Assembly (NCBI GenBank): GCA_018136815.1
Contig: CM030940.1
Location: forward strand, 3,536,833-3,600,832
From: Isochrysis galbana
Taxonomy: Eukaryota > Haptophyta > Isochrysidales > Isochrysidaceae
Direction of reading: 5' to 3'
DNA length: 64,000 nucleotides
Below are positions 48,449 to 59,788 of this stretch, piece after piece (positions within the stretch are counted from its first letter, which is position 1; every line of letters begins with the position of its first letter). The position numbers and the translations under genes are program-made. A model generated the notes under the pieces. It made no database searches and was not told the DNA's origin. It saw nothing but the letters and a program-made list of their open reading frames with translations.

Positions 48449-50012
48449 TTCTGGGAGGAACTAAGCATTCAAGCCATCATGAGCTAGGCACCCAGAGGTG
48501 GGGGAGACTGGATTGAAAAAAAAATCTTGTTGATCCGGAGGCCCACGTTTTTATCGTGGGACCGGAGGAAGATTTCCCCTCGTCTCTCTCCCCGCTCGAA
48601 TCCGAATATCCGAATCCGACGAGGCAGAGCGATGGCGACATGGCGACCGACTCGCCTGACAGGCCGATCTTCGCCGCGCTCCAGCGAGAGCGAGAGCACG
48701 GCGGTGGTCAGCCCCCCCTTGTCGCTGGTGTTCGGACTAAATGGTCCGGGTACACCGGTCGACGGTCTCACCGACGTTTCATGCCACCGCACTCGGCTGA
48801 TTTCTGCTTCACCTGCCCACGCAGCATGGCCGCCAGCCCCACACCACACCTGGCGCACTCTGGCACGTAATAATACGTTGTTCGTTATTCTCTGCGGGCG
48901 CTCTGCATTGTCATTGTTAGTGGCGCGCGTGTTACTATTACTATGAATGTGCACGTGTATAAATGCAGAGATTTTTTCATCCTGCTATATCGGGTCGGCG
49001 ATGCGAGCGGCGATGGCGCTTTGCCTCGCACAAGCCGCGGTGGTTGCCGCCGTGGGCACCACCGCGATATGGAGCTGCTGCACGGGAGCGTGGATGGGTC
49101 CCTACGGACCCTGCCCCTTTGGAGCGGTCATATTTGGCTCGTGGCCCGGCGGGGTAGTAGCCAAGGCTAGCGTGGCAGTAACTGTACTAATGTAGTTAGA
49201 CTGATGCTCTCATTAATAAATTAAAACAGGCCAATTACGCACGAACAGCGCTCAGCCGCATCCGGCGCTGTTGGCGTTCCCGCCTTTTGCCTTTGCTCTC
49301 TCGTCGCGCTCATGTGGTAGAGTAGTCTCAACACATTTAGCATTCATTAGAGTTACACATATGAACCGGCTAGTGTCGTAGTCCGGCCCATCTCATCATC
49401 ATCAAGGCAAGTAAGACGTGCACAGATTTCCCCCATAGATGGGCGGATATCGGAAGCACAACACATGGGAAATGTGGAAAGGAAGGGGTGAAGCGGAGAA
49501 AGATTGACAACGAGGAGGAGGAGAGTCGGAAGGGAAAATCGTCGCCTCACACGACAGGTGACCGATTGCCCCGAGGCGCCTAGCAAGGACACGGAGAACA
49601 TTTGTACTACGCAAGAAAACTGGGACAAAGGAGTACACAACCCAAACACTCAGAGTGAGTAATCAAGGCGGCGATGCGGCTAGGAAATGAAGGAAGAACC
49701 CGGAAATAATCGCGATAAGGCGCGGGCAGGAACCGTCGCGACCGCGCCGCAACCTAATTTTGGCACCCGCCGGCGGGGGATTCTGTCCAGGTACACGTAC
49801 GTGTTCGTGCCTACCGTTGTGTATCCGGTTCCTTTCTAGCTGCTGAGAGGCCTTCATGACGGCCGTCCGACCGTCCTAAAAAATGGCATTCCGTAGAAGG
49901 CAAAATGCCTCAATTGGCATCAAATTGTCCGGAATCAAGAAGCAGAATGAAGATGGCGGCGCTCCTCCATGCTGTTATCGGACGAAGCCATTCTCATGGA
50001 GGCTCGTTCCCT
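48449..50012. other. Long spacer, one small candidate ORF
   Basis: Apart from the small frame at 49001-49195, nothing is recognised. 49880-50012 includes the 3' flank of the minus-strand channel gene. A hairpin-capable stretch (CCCACGTTTTTATCGTGGG, 48541-48559) has the look of a stem-loop. Confidence 0.4.
49001..49195 (+). CDS. Possible small hydrophobic protein
   Basis: A 64-residue frame starts MRAAMALCLAQAAVVAAVGT and continues with a Trp/Cys/Gly/Pro-rich part (WSCCTGAWMGPYGPCPFG) and a hydrophobic end (VVAKASVAVTVLM). It resembles a secreted or membrane micro-protein, but no family is recognised and chance is a real alternative. Confidence 0.25.
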   Translation: MRAAMALCLAQAAVVAAVGTTAIWSCCTGAWMGPYGPCPFGAVIFGSWPGGVVAKASVAVTVLM

Positions 50013-52845
50013 TCACAAGTCCATCCGACGCCGGCTTCTGCTGCGCAACTCTTCCGAGCCAAGGCCAAACTCTACCAATCGCGAGTTGCTACTTCGGCTG
50101 AGTTCCGCGTAATACCCCTCCAACGACACCTTTGGGGTGCCCTGCGCCTCAAACTCGAGCATCGTTACCACTCGAAGGAAGAGCCATTCATTCAACGCCT
50201 GCTTTTGCACCTTCTCGAATGTCGAGTTGAAGACGGCGATGAGTAGGTTGAGGAGCACAAAGTAGCTCAATAGGATGTAACCTATGCAAAGGGCGACCAC
50301 GTGATGTTACCATGTTGTTGTTGAAGCCTGTTTCTGGTGCCCTTCGGTGGAGACGGTGGTGGTGAGGATGGGGTGCTGCGTGCGTTTCGTCGACTCTTCC
50401 GTCGATTGGCTCAGCAGCCGAGTCGGCGATGTCATCAGAGCCCATATGTAGGCTGCCGAAATATCAAGCGGCGCAGCGGCGTGGATTTTGCCTCTCACCC
50501 CAAAATAAGACATCACCCACCACGAGTTGCACGCCGGTAAGGCTGTCAAAAAGCTCTCTGTCGACAGCGTTGAGAAGCCATAGAAGCTGTTCTTGCAGGA
50601 TGCGGCCGTACTCGATCTCTTGGCCGGAGAGGTTGAAGAGGACGAGGAAGGCGTTGGCGAAACCGAACAGGACGAACGCGAACCTACGCCGTGGCGGCAA
50701 CGTGTGAGGAGAACATTAGGCGCACACGGTCGGCGACTACATATCACCGGCAGGCAGGGGCAGAGCGATATAGAATGGCAGGCGAAGAGGCGCGGCTTCG
50801 GTCCAGGATGAGTGCCAAGAGAGAGGGCTCCTCTTGCCACCTTGGCTATGTGCCGAAAGTGACGTGGCATGTGCGTGATGTGATGGCACTCACACTCCCA
50901 AAAAGCGCGTGATGTCCTCCAGCATTCCACCAACCGTCACAAGCAGCGGGCCCAATGTTCGTGCGAGCGAGACATATTGTAGGGCTCTCAGCGCGAGGGT
51001 GATTTGGAGCAGCCCAGGGAGTGATTGCAGGAGCGAGTACATGGTGGCTAGGAGGCCAGCCTCAGCCGTAGCAAGCTCGCTCTGCGAGAGGAAGGGCAGC
51101 ATGGGTAGGGCTACAATGGCGGCCAGATGCCACGCATCGAGCACATTCCACAACGATTTGAAATGAGTGCGCCATCCTGCCCGCCGTATCTCGGCGAGCT
51201 CGACGTAGAATATGTATGGCCACCCAGCAAGTAGAACTGCAGTCGAGCCGAGGAAGATCGTGTCGTCCGTCGCCAGATCAAAGCTGTTGACCAGTGCGGC
51301 AGCATACATGAGCATGAATTGCGCTGCCCGCCGCCAGAAGATTTCGGCCCCCCACACGCGCCACTTGCGCTGTACTAGTGAGCGGAGGAGCGGCGCCGAC
51401 AGCAACTCCTTTCTCTTGAAGCGGACGACCAGCTCCTCGATCGTTAGCTGTTGTGGCGATCCACCCATGTCCGAAGCGCCGCTTATTGGCATGAATGTGA
51501 TCGGTACGCTCGGCGCCGACAGGGGGAGAATGATGCCATCGAAGGAGTACCAGTACAAGTCGTTGCCCCACCAGCGATACTCGAAGCGCGACTTGGCGCT
51601 CAGCAAGCGCAACGCCAGCTCCGGAAGAGCCTCGATGCCCATTGATAGCGCAGATCTATTGCGGTTGTTCTTGGAGTAGCCATCGAGCCCAAACTCCAAC
51701 AAGAGCTCTGCAGTGCCTAGATCGCGCGATGACTCCATCAGCGTATGAAGCGCGTTGGAGCCGTCGCCGTCGACAGCGAGGAAGACCCCAGGGCGCACGC
51801 GCGGGCGCAAGAACTCGAGGATTTTCCGGTTGCCATTGAACGCGGCAGCGTGCACAAATGTGAAGGCAGGCTTCGGCTGCAGCAGCCACTCGAGCTTTTG
51901 TTCTAGGTCGCAGCCGTACCGATGGAGGAGAGCCAGCACGCCCACATCGCCCTCAAAGCACGCGTGCGCGCCGGGGCTCGACCAGTACCATCGAGGATAA
52001 TTCGGGTCGGCGCAGCCGCTCACGAGCGCCTCCTCAATGAGGGCGAGCCTCTCTTGCTCCGAGACGCCAGGCATGATGGGCAGCAGGTTGCCCTCGTCCG
52101 GCCGCACCAGCAATGCGAGGGGAGAACGGCAGAAGCCCTCAAGGCGCATATCGCGGGTTCCGTTGCTCGCCACCGGCGCTGGCGGGAAGACGAAGTCCCA
52201 CGACATCTCTGCGTCAATCGAGCGCCTAAGGGTTTCTACATCCCCGGTGTGCAAGGCCCGCAGCAGCTCGATGCGATCCTTGTTGAGCTCATCAGACAGG
52301 TAATCGGGGCCGAGCTGTGTGCCGATGTACTTCGCTCTGAAACGGCGGAACAGCAGGTCCTGCACGCCGTAGACGGTCGACGCCTCGATGAAGGCTGTTC
52401 TACTATCCAGCAGCTGCGAGATTTGCCCTTCGAGGCTTGCAATATCATCCCTTTCCACACGCGTCCTCCTGCTCGCCCCTGGGCCAAATGGGCTGGGAGT
52501 CGCCGTGGTGCCTCGCGCAGCCGATCTATTGGAGGCGGTGCTGGACATGCCCTGAGTCGTGGTCTGAGCCTGCGGACGGCCGAGGAGAGAGAGAGCCCAC
52601 AGCTTGGCCCTGGAGCGCCGGTAGCCTGGCTCTCCCTTGGCAAGCTCCATCCTCGCGTGCGCCAAGCGCCGGAGCGGTCTGCGCGTGCTGAGCGGCTGCG
52701 TGAGCGGCGGCTCGTCGCGACCGGCTGGCTGTAGCAGCTGCTCGGCCGGGCGGATGCCACACAGCGACGGTCTGAGCAGCAGCGCTGGCGAGAGGCTCGC
52801 GAGGAGCAGCATTCTCTCTCTCCCCCCCCTCACTCTCTCTCTCAC
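50013..52845 (-). CDS. Ankyrin/TRP-like ion channel, intron-containing paralogue
   Basis: Three exons, 52845-50894, 50683-50499 and 50281-50013, sum to 2406 nt (801 aa) with clean GT-AG borders and phases. Start choices are 52845 and 52650 (MELAKGEPGYRR); the first 65 residues include a signal-like LLLASLSPALLL. It is collinear with the channel at 17430-20222: VQDLLFRRFRAKYIG, MSWDFVFPPAPVASNGTR, FCRSPLALLVRPDEGNLL, GCADPNYPRWYWSSPGAHAC, FVHAAAFNGN, DGSNALHTLMESS and SRFEYRWWGNDLYWYSFDGI are nearly identical. Transmembrane segments follow, with FVLFGFANAFLVLF, the loop QEQLLWLLNAVDRELFDSL, and the last helix YFVLLNLLIAVFNSTFEKV. Both introns fall inside the transmembrane/pore region. Expected role: cation channel. 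Confidence 0.85.
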
Positions 52846-54228
52846 TCTCTCGCCCTCTCTCTCTCGTTCTCTCTCTACCCATCAACCTCTCTGTGTATAT
52901 ATCTACCTCTCTACCTCTCTCCCTCTCATCCTTTCTCTCTCATTCTCTCCCTCTCCCTCTCCCTCTCTCTCCCTCTCTCTCTCCCTCTCTCTCCCTCTCT
53001 CCTTCTCTCAACCTCTCTCTCTCCCTCTCCCCCTCTCTCTCTTGCTCTAGCAAAACTAAGAGTACAAGCGACCAAACTACAAAAATATCGCAGGGCAAGC
53101 ACTCACAAAACTCGCAAGCAAACAATCAGGGCACAGACACGACAACGACAAGGACATTAATTAACATTAAAGAATAAAGGCAGAGTCCAAACAGCTGCCT
53201 TGCAGCTTGGCAGGTGGGTAAAGAAGGTGGTTCCCAACCATTCATCAGGGAAGAATGGGAGACATGAGATGCGAGGCCCACCCCACACCGGGCGCATCAA
53301 GTAGCTCAAGCATCGTCAAGCTCAAGCTCAAGCTATCCTATTAGTGAAGTCAGTTACAGTTACATCTCGCATCTCCATCTATCTATGTTTTCCAAAAAAA
53401 ATCAACAAGGTGTGTTTTGCATGTGTGGGTGGGGCGTGGGGCAACAATCTGAAGAGTTTAGCCCAAGAGTGTCTCATTCCAGATGTTCTATGTTTCCCAC
53501 TCGTATTATCTGATTATTGCGAAGTGAAAGTGCAAGCAGTGCGCAGTGCGCCTCCATCGCCGGACCTAAGAATAACGGAGCTTGAGCTTGAGCAGGCACC
53601 ACGGTCCATTGGGGAATTGGGGAAAGCAAAACTGCGTCGAACACGGCTGCAAGCAACACCACACTCTTACGGCACCACCGGCCCGACCCCTCCCTTCGCA
53701 CGCAGACGTACACAACCCGTGCACTCAAACGTACACAAGAGGGCAACCATATGACGAAGCCACGGTGCGCTGTGGACGCAACAAACGACGTAACGCCTGA
53801 ATCAGGCACACACATATCCGCACATATAACAGCCAGACATGTCACGAACTCAGGGACAAATGACCTCGCGTTCCCGGTGTCCGACAGCGTAAAGCCCCAA
53901 GACTTGCAAGACGGCACAACGGTGGCGCGGCCTCGTTACGAGGGCGGTGCTCATCGTCAGTTGTGTGCAACAAAAGGTGGACGACCGAATCACCTCTGGA
54001 TAAGGAGCACAGGAGCATGGCTTTGCGCGTCCGTGCCTATCGGGGATCCGTGCCATCGGTCACAAATAAGATATTCCCAAAGGGAGAAAGCATAGGATGG
54101 GTCTGGCAGTGTGGAGTTTAAATCGCTCGAGATACCACAGGTGCGCTGACGACAAAGTGCCAGCGCGAATCCTTCCTCTCGCCCCCATCAGGCGCGGCGC
54201 TGCAAGCATTCCAGTCTAAACATACATC
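52846..54228. repeat. CT-rich tract and unassigned spacer
   Basis: 52800-53045 is imperfect CT-rich sequence on the + strand (GA-rich on the sense strand of the channel gene). 53046-54228 has no recognised gene; 53300-53330 holds AAGCTCAAGCTCAAGCT triplet-like repetition. Confidence 0.55.
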
Positions 54229-55953
54229 CTATGCAAATTTAATGCTGTTCACAGCGCTCGCGTCAATGCTTCCACCCATGTAGGTGCCGCGTTTGGCCTT
54301 CGTCATCTGCTTTTGGAAGGCTTTGCCCTTTACGGGCCCCAGTCGCTCCTGCGCCTTGTCTGCATATGTATGCCCCTTTGCCCTCAGGGATTCCCAGCTG
54401 TTGTCGATGAGAGCCTTCTCACCTAGCTTGTTCACCACCTCATTCGGGTCGACGCGCATAAAGCGGTGCGCCTTTGCCTGAGCGCGCGGAGTCTCCTCTG
54501 CCATGACGAGGGTCTCTGTTGGTACGGCTTCGCCGCGCTTCCGTTTGTTGTCCTGCGACGACTCCGCGGCATCAGGGGGCTTCTCCTCGGCCTCCTCCTC
54601 CTCGTCCGAGGAGTCGCCGGAGTCATCGGAATCGTCCGAGTCGTCTGAGTCCGAGTCGTCCGAGTCGTCCGAGTCGTCCGAGGATTCATCCGGCTTGCCC
54701 TCTTTGTCGTCACCGGATGGCTTGCTTTCCTTTTTCTCATCCTTCGAGCTGTCCGAGTCTTCATCGGAGTCCGAGTCGTCATCCGAGTCCGAGTCGTCAT
54801 CCGAGTCCGAGTCGTCCGAGTCGTCCGAGTCCGAGTCGTCCGAGTCCTTCTCCTCTTCCTTCTCCTCCTTCTTTGTAGACTTTTCGTCTGAGTCGTCCGA
54901 GTCCGACTCATCCGAATCCGACTCGTCCGAATCTGAGTCCTCCTTTTTCTCCTCCTCCTCCTTCTTTGCAGGTTTCTGGTCTGAATCATCCGAGTCCGAG
55001 TCGTCCGAGTCGTCCGAGTCGTCCGAGTCGCTCTCGGCCTTCTTCACTGCGTTGGTGGGCTGCGGTTCTTTCGGCTTCTCCTCAGACGCGGAATCATCCG
55101 AATCAGAGTCGTCGGAATCATCTGAATCTGCCGTAGCAGGCTTCTCAGAGTCATCCGAATCATCGTCGGAGTCGTCAGAATCCTCTGAGTCGGTAGAGTC
55201 GCCCTTCGCCGTCTCCTGCGATTCTGGAGCGGCGGTGTCCTTCTTCTCCTCGGAATCGTCCGATGAGTCATCATCTGAGTCATCTGAGTCATCCGAGTCG
55301 CTGCTCTCACCTGCCTTGGCAGCAACCGGAGCGGCCTTGGTATTCGAGTTCGTGTCATCATCCGAGTCCGAGTCGTCTGAGGACGAATCATCAGAGCCTA
55401 AGTAAACAAGGAGACAATCTCGATCCAGTGCTGGAGAGGGCAGGCCGCCAAGCTACGCGTGGCTTTTCTGCCACTGCTGGGCAACTACGCTCGCCATACT
55501 CGTGACGTCCATGTGGGGAGCTGCCGCGCACCAGATGACGGAGCTGGCGCAGCGCTGCCTTTCTTAGCCGGCGGCGCGACACCTGTTCGGGGTATAACGG
55601 GTAGTAAATTCAGCGTGTCTCAGTTCCCGCCGTGAAGTAAGCAACAAATCTGGCCTCTCACCGTTTTCTGCCTTGCGCTTCACACCGGACATGGTACCCG
55701 CAAGGCCTGTCACGATCGGCGTAAGCTTTTGCCAGATTTCGGTGAGTGACATGGGCGCAGAATCAGGCTGAGACCCAAGCTCACGCACAAGTGCCTTGGC
55801 GGTCTCCGTTTTCCCCTGTGGGGCACATACAGGTAGTGCAGAAGGTGGGAAATGGAGCATCGCTGCACTTTGCGTGTTTTCCATCATTCGCACCTGCTCG
55901 ACAAGGAATTGGTGGACAAGCGGGAAGAGCTCCTTGGCCGACTCGTCAGCCAT
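54229..55953 (-). CDS. NOLC1: Nopp140/SRP40-like nucleolar phosphoprotein
   Basis: Three exons, 55953-55894, 55815-55662 and 55397-54229, total 1383 nt (460 aa) in phase with GT-AG borders. The N-terminus (MADESAKELFPLVHQFLVEQ, then GKTETAKALVRELG) is LisH-like. The centre is some 300 residues of Asp/Ser repeats (DSDDSDDSDSDDSD type) broken by short Lys-rich stretches (KPAKKEEEEKKE, STKKEEKEEEK). The C-terminus (HRFMRVDPNEVV, LIDNSWESLRAKG, GKAFQKQMTKAKRGTYMGGS, VNSIKFA) is an SRP40 C-terminal domain. Nopp140 shuttles between nucleolus and Cajal bodies and chaperones box H/ACA and C/D snoRNPs; the Ser tracts are casein kinase 2 substrates. Unlike animal Nopp140, the acidic tracts dominate and basic Pro-Lys spacers are scarce. 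Confidence 0.88.
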
Positions 55954-57078
55954 GCTGAAGGTAGGCTTGTAGCTGCTTCTCCTCCTGCGCGCGTGACCGG
56001 GCGGGCGTCGTTGACACGGAAGGGAAGAGTTGCATGCATTACCCTCAGCCGTCCCCACGTTTGACGTCGACTAGCAAGCACATGGCCAGCCCCCCGCGCT
56101 TGCTCTACCGGGAGTTGCGACGGCCGTTCCGCTCCCCCTAGTCCCCCTACTGTCCCGCCAGCGCGCGAGCGGCAGGGAGTGGGTGGGTGGCTTTCCTTCC
56201 CTCCCGCCCCCCCCCGCCCCCCTCCCCCCGCACGCACCAGTCCAAAGCGTCGTCGCGACCGTGGGAAAGAGAGAAGAGAAGGGGAGAAGAGACAGAGGAG
56301 AGGGGGGGCGGGGGGAGGGGCGAAGAGCGAGGGGGGGGCGGGCGCCGCCGGGCGACGTCGTCCGCCGCCGCCGCCCCCCCCCCCCCCCTCCCCCCCCCCC
56401 CTTTCACTCCTGCTCTCGCGCGCGCTGCGTCGCTGGTCGCAAGGGCGGGAGCTCTTTTTCTTTTCTTCCCGGACACGTGCACTCCAGTGTTCATTCATAT
56501 CCAGAGTAGCTCTACTCTAGTCGATACCTCGTTACAAGTTACAAGTTAGTCAAATACATCTTTTGTCGCGTTCTTTTTTCCATAAGTGATTACTTATTTC
56601 GGGGTGGTCAAGGGGAGGGGGGAATAGGGATAGTGAGTTTTCGGCCTGTTTGCCCACGTATAATAATAAAATATAATCATATGTCACATATGTAGGGTGG
56701 TAGGGTGGTCAAACATCTCTTTTAACTTCTAATGGTGAAAATTGACCATGCCAAGATTGAGGATTCATTACGAGCCTACATGTGAAAGACAGAGACGGTG
56801 TCTTTCTTCGGGGATGAAAGACAGCCGTATAATACCGTCTTTTCTAGAGGACCCCAGAGAACAACCTACTTTTATAAGTAGGGGTCAATGGGGGCCTCGC
56901 GCCCCCCTCTCTCCATCGCGGACACCCCCAGGGGTGGGCCCGTACGCCCGTACAATCAACCACAGCCCCTGCCCTTTGGCAGGGGCTGGGCAATTGGCAG
57001 GGGTTGGGCAATCACCACACTGGCCCAGACCCCTAGTGGTCGCTTGGGTCTTGGGTCAGGGCAATACTTTTACAAATT
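55954..57078. repeat. Simple-sequence region, a TIR-family left end and a dispersed repeat
   Basis: 56190-56400 contains G- and C-runs near the Nopp140 start. 56697-56770 (TAGGGTGGTCAAACATC ... ATTGACCATGCCAAGATTGAGGA) matches the left end of the TIR element at 11648. 56872-56940 is a copy of the TATAAGTAGGGGTCAATGGG repeat. Confidence 0.6.
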
Positions 57079-57390
57079 TTATCGAGCAAGTTTGGGTGGC
57101 TTCTTGACCGCGTCACAAGTTTGGGCTCCCTGCTACAAGTGCCTGCAAGTTCAGGAAGCTGCGCAGGTTGGAGTCCCACGGCAGGCCGCGCATTGGCAGG
57201 GGCTGGGCAATCACCACACTGGACACTGGCCCAGACCCCTAGTGGTCGCTTGGGTTAGGGCAATACTTTTACAAATTTTATCGAAAGTTTGGGTGGCTTC
57301 TTGACCGCGTCACAAGTTTGGGCTCCCTGCTACAAGCAGTGCCTGCAAGTTTGGGTGCCACATCCCTCGAACTTACAAGTACAACAGCCT
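56995..57390. repeat. Tandem duplication, about 190-200 bp, rich in CAAGTTTGGG words
   Basis: Two copies start GGGCAATCACCACACTGG (57006 and 57205). Each contains CCCCTAGTGGTCGCTTGGG, CAATACTTTTACAAATTTTA and a cluster of CAAGTTTGGG/CAAGTGCC words around GACCGCGTCACAAGTTTGGG. The copies differ by small indels. Confidence 0.85.
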
Positions 57391-59667
57391 TTTCTACAAG
57401 TAAAGCCCAAAAAAGGGGGGGGAGGGGGCGGGGGGGCACGGGCCTCATGAGCGTTTCGGCTCATTAGTAGTCGGCAAGATCATATTTATCACGTAAACAG
57501 GTAGTTTTATTCATTGAAACGAGGGTGCAACTCTCTTCACACGTCATTTCCCACTCTTGGCACGGATATCGCAATGGCTGAGCGAGGTGAGCCACATGCG
57601 CCATGCCCGTCCCTTCCACACAATGGCCTGCTCCGCTGATGCATATGAGGCATGTTGGCGCGCGCGCGCCCGCATGCTCAACCCCTCCCTTCTTTGTCTT
57701 TGCCGTAGGTAAGCGCCACTGCACGGAAAAACAGCTTATTGATTTTCAAATCTTCATTTGTACTTTGCTGGCATCGCGGTTTGTTCGAGTATCGCCTCCT
57801 TTTTCCTCCTACTGGAGGAGGAACTCTCAGAGGTGAACCGGAGTTGAGATTTGTTTTCTGGTCTCAAACTTTGTTTTTGGGTCTCTCTATGGACCCAGAC
57901 CCCCCTGGTAGCCCGGTAGCGTCTTGAGATTTTGTGCGCGTCGAGCGTCGAGCGCGGCCTGCTCCTACTCCTGCTCGTCTGTTATCTGTTATTTGCATCA
58001 TCGCGCGCAGGACGACGCCCATGGCCTTGCGCGCCGCTTATAGAGAATATTTACCAGCAAGGCGTGCTCGGCGCAGGTTGGATCGTCGTCTCGTCGTCCT
58101 AGGTCCTAGGTGCCGTCCCCGATGTCTGGCAGTGTCTGGGCCGCTCTCCTTGCTCCTTGCTAGGTGCTAGGGGTAGGCCAAAATCCAAAATATCCATGAT
58201 TTTTTGCCCGAATATCCATGGTCCATGGGAGATATATGATATATCTCCATTATATGCTCGAAAATCGGCCCAAATACCAAATATCCATGAGATATCAGTG
58301 GATATCTCTCGCTACGCCGCTACGCCGCTACGCCGTGCTACAGTGCTACCGTGCTACCGTGCTACCCTATATGATCCTATGATACGCATCTCGCATCTCT
58401 CCCCCCCCCCCCCCGCATGTGCACCGCCGCACCGCCACGTCGTCCACTAATAACTATCTATAGCTCTTTGCTACTCCTTCTTTCTTCTTTTTCCCTCTTC
58501 TTCATTGTTCATTGTCTACGCATACACTCTCCTAATATCTAGCACCAATGCACCAAGCAGAATACAAATGTTATAGTTGCAGTAGTATGTGATATGTGAT
58601 GAGCTTCAGATATGAGCTTCAGATTCAAATTCATATTTTATTGGATCACAAACACAGACACACAATACACAATCCAATCACTTCGACGCGCGGTCACGTT
58701 GGTTGCTATTGAATCGCAACATGATGGAGGCCTCAATTTGATCTGCCAAAGATTGAGCACGACCAGCCGCAGCAGCCAGCAGGCTGGAGGCTGGAATTGG
58801 CGACTTGGCCCGAGCCGACCGACTTGGTTAGGGTGGGTAGACGAATTTGGTCGAGTCCGCAGCATGCAGGATGAAATTCGAGGCTCGAGGCTGATCACTG
58901 ATCCTGGTTGGAGCTAGAGCTAGCTCCGATTGGCGATTGGACTCGGGAGGACTGGTCGAGCGCTTGAGCGCCTAGCTCGGGGTGCTATGGGCGAAGGGCA
59001 CCAGCTAGAATGGGTAAAACATCCTTCGCCCCCCCCCATACTGTAGTGAGTGAACGGGCTCATACTGTACTTCCGAGGAAGGGAGGAGGGGAGGAGGAAG
59101 GTTTGGGGCGCGTTGCCCTCACAGCCCAAGGATCCGGCATCAAGTGCCCCCCGAACTTGAGCTGGTTGGTGGTGGCTTGGCTGGTTCCACCAACCTTCCT
59201 CTCGCCCCTCCCCCCACTCGCACGGCGACCACGCGGTGTGTGTGTGCCCCCCGGGCGCGCGTCCGAGCTCCCCACGTTAGGTGAGAGGTGAGAGGGTGTC
59301 AGTTCTATTGCTAATGTCTTACGTTTCCTTATTCTGAGCGGTGGGTCGCCGCCGTGACGCTCTCTCGACTCCCCTCACACCCCTCAGTCCTTAATCGCCA
59401 CACACCGTTTATTATAGATTCTGTTGTCAAAGGAAGGGGTTGGGCGCCGGACCTCTCGCGGCCGTCTCTCTCTCTCTCTCTTCTACTCTACTCTCTCTCT
59501 CTCCAACTCTCAGGGCGTAGCGGGCGAACCTCGCGGCCTCCTCCTCTCAATTATTGGCGAGGAGAGGGGGGGGGGGGGGGCGTGAGGGGGGGGGCGGGGT
59601 CACCGGCGGCGGCGCCCACGGGAGGAAGGAGCGATACTATTAGAGAAGGCCGCTTGAGTACCACGTG

Positions 59668-59702
<35 letters not shown>

Positions 59703-59788
59703 AGGGAGGGAGGGAGAGAGAAGGATAAAGAGCACAGGATCGGGGAGAAGGGGGGAAGGGGGAGGTGCTCCGTGCGAGGGAGGGAGAG
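57391..59788. other. Repeat-rich spacer
   Basis: No gene is recognised. 58185-58310 repeats ATATCCATG several times with AT-palindromes (GATATATGATATATC). 58320-58365 iterates GCTACGCC and GTGCTACC. 58800-58980 is related to 10717-10870. 59570-59600 is a G-run, and 59668-59725 is GA/GGA-rich just upstream of the desaturase. Confidence 0.5.

Noticed and set aside
49883-50246. Plus-strand ORFs at the 3' end of the minus-strand channel gene
   Set aside because: Antisense to the last channel exon, which encodes the conserved pore-distal helix.
54503-55405. Poly-Ser/Glu ORF on the + strand
   Set aside because: Antisense of the Asp/Ser repeats of the Nopp140-like gene, whose splice sites and terminal domains are clear.
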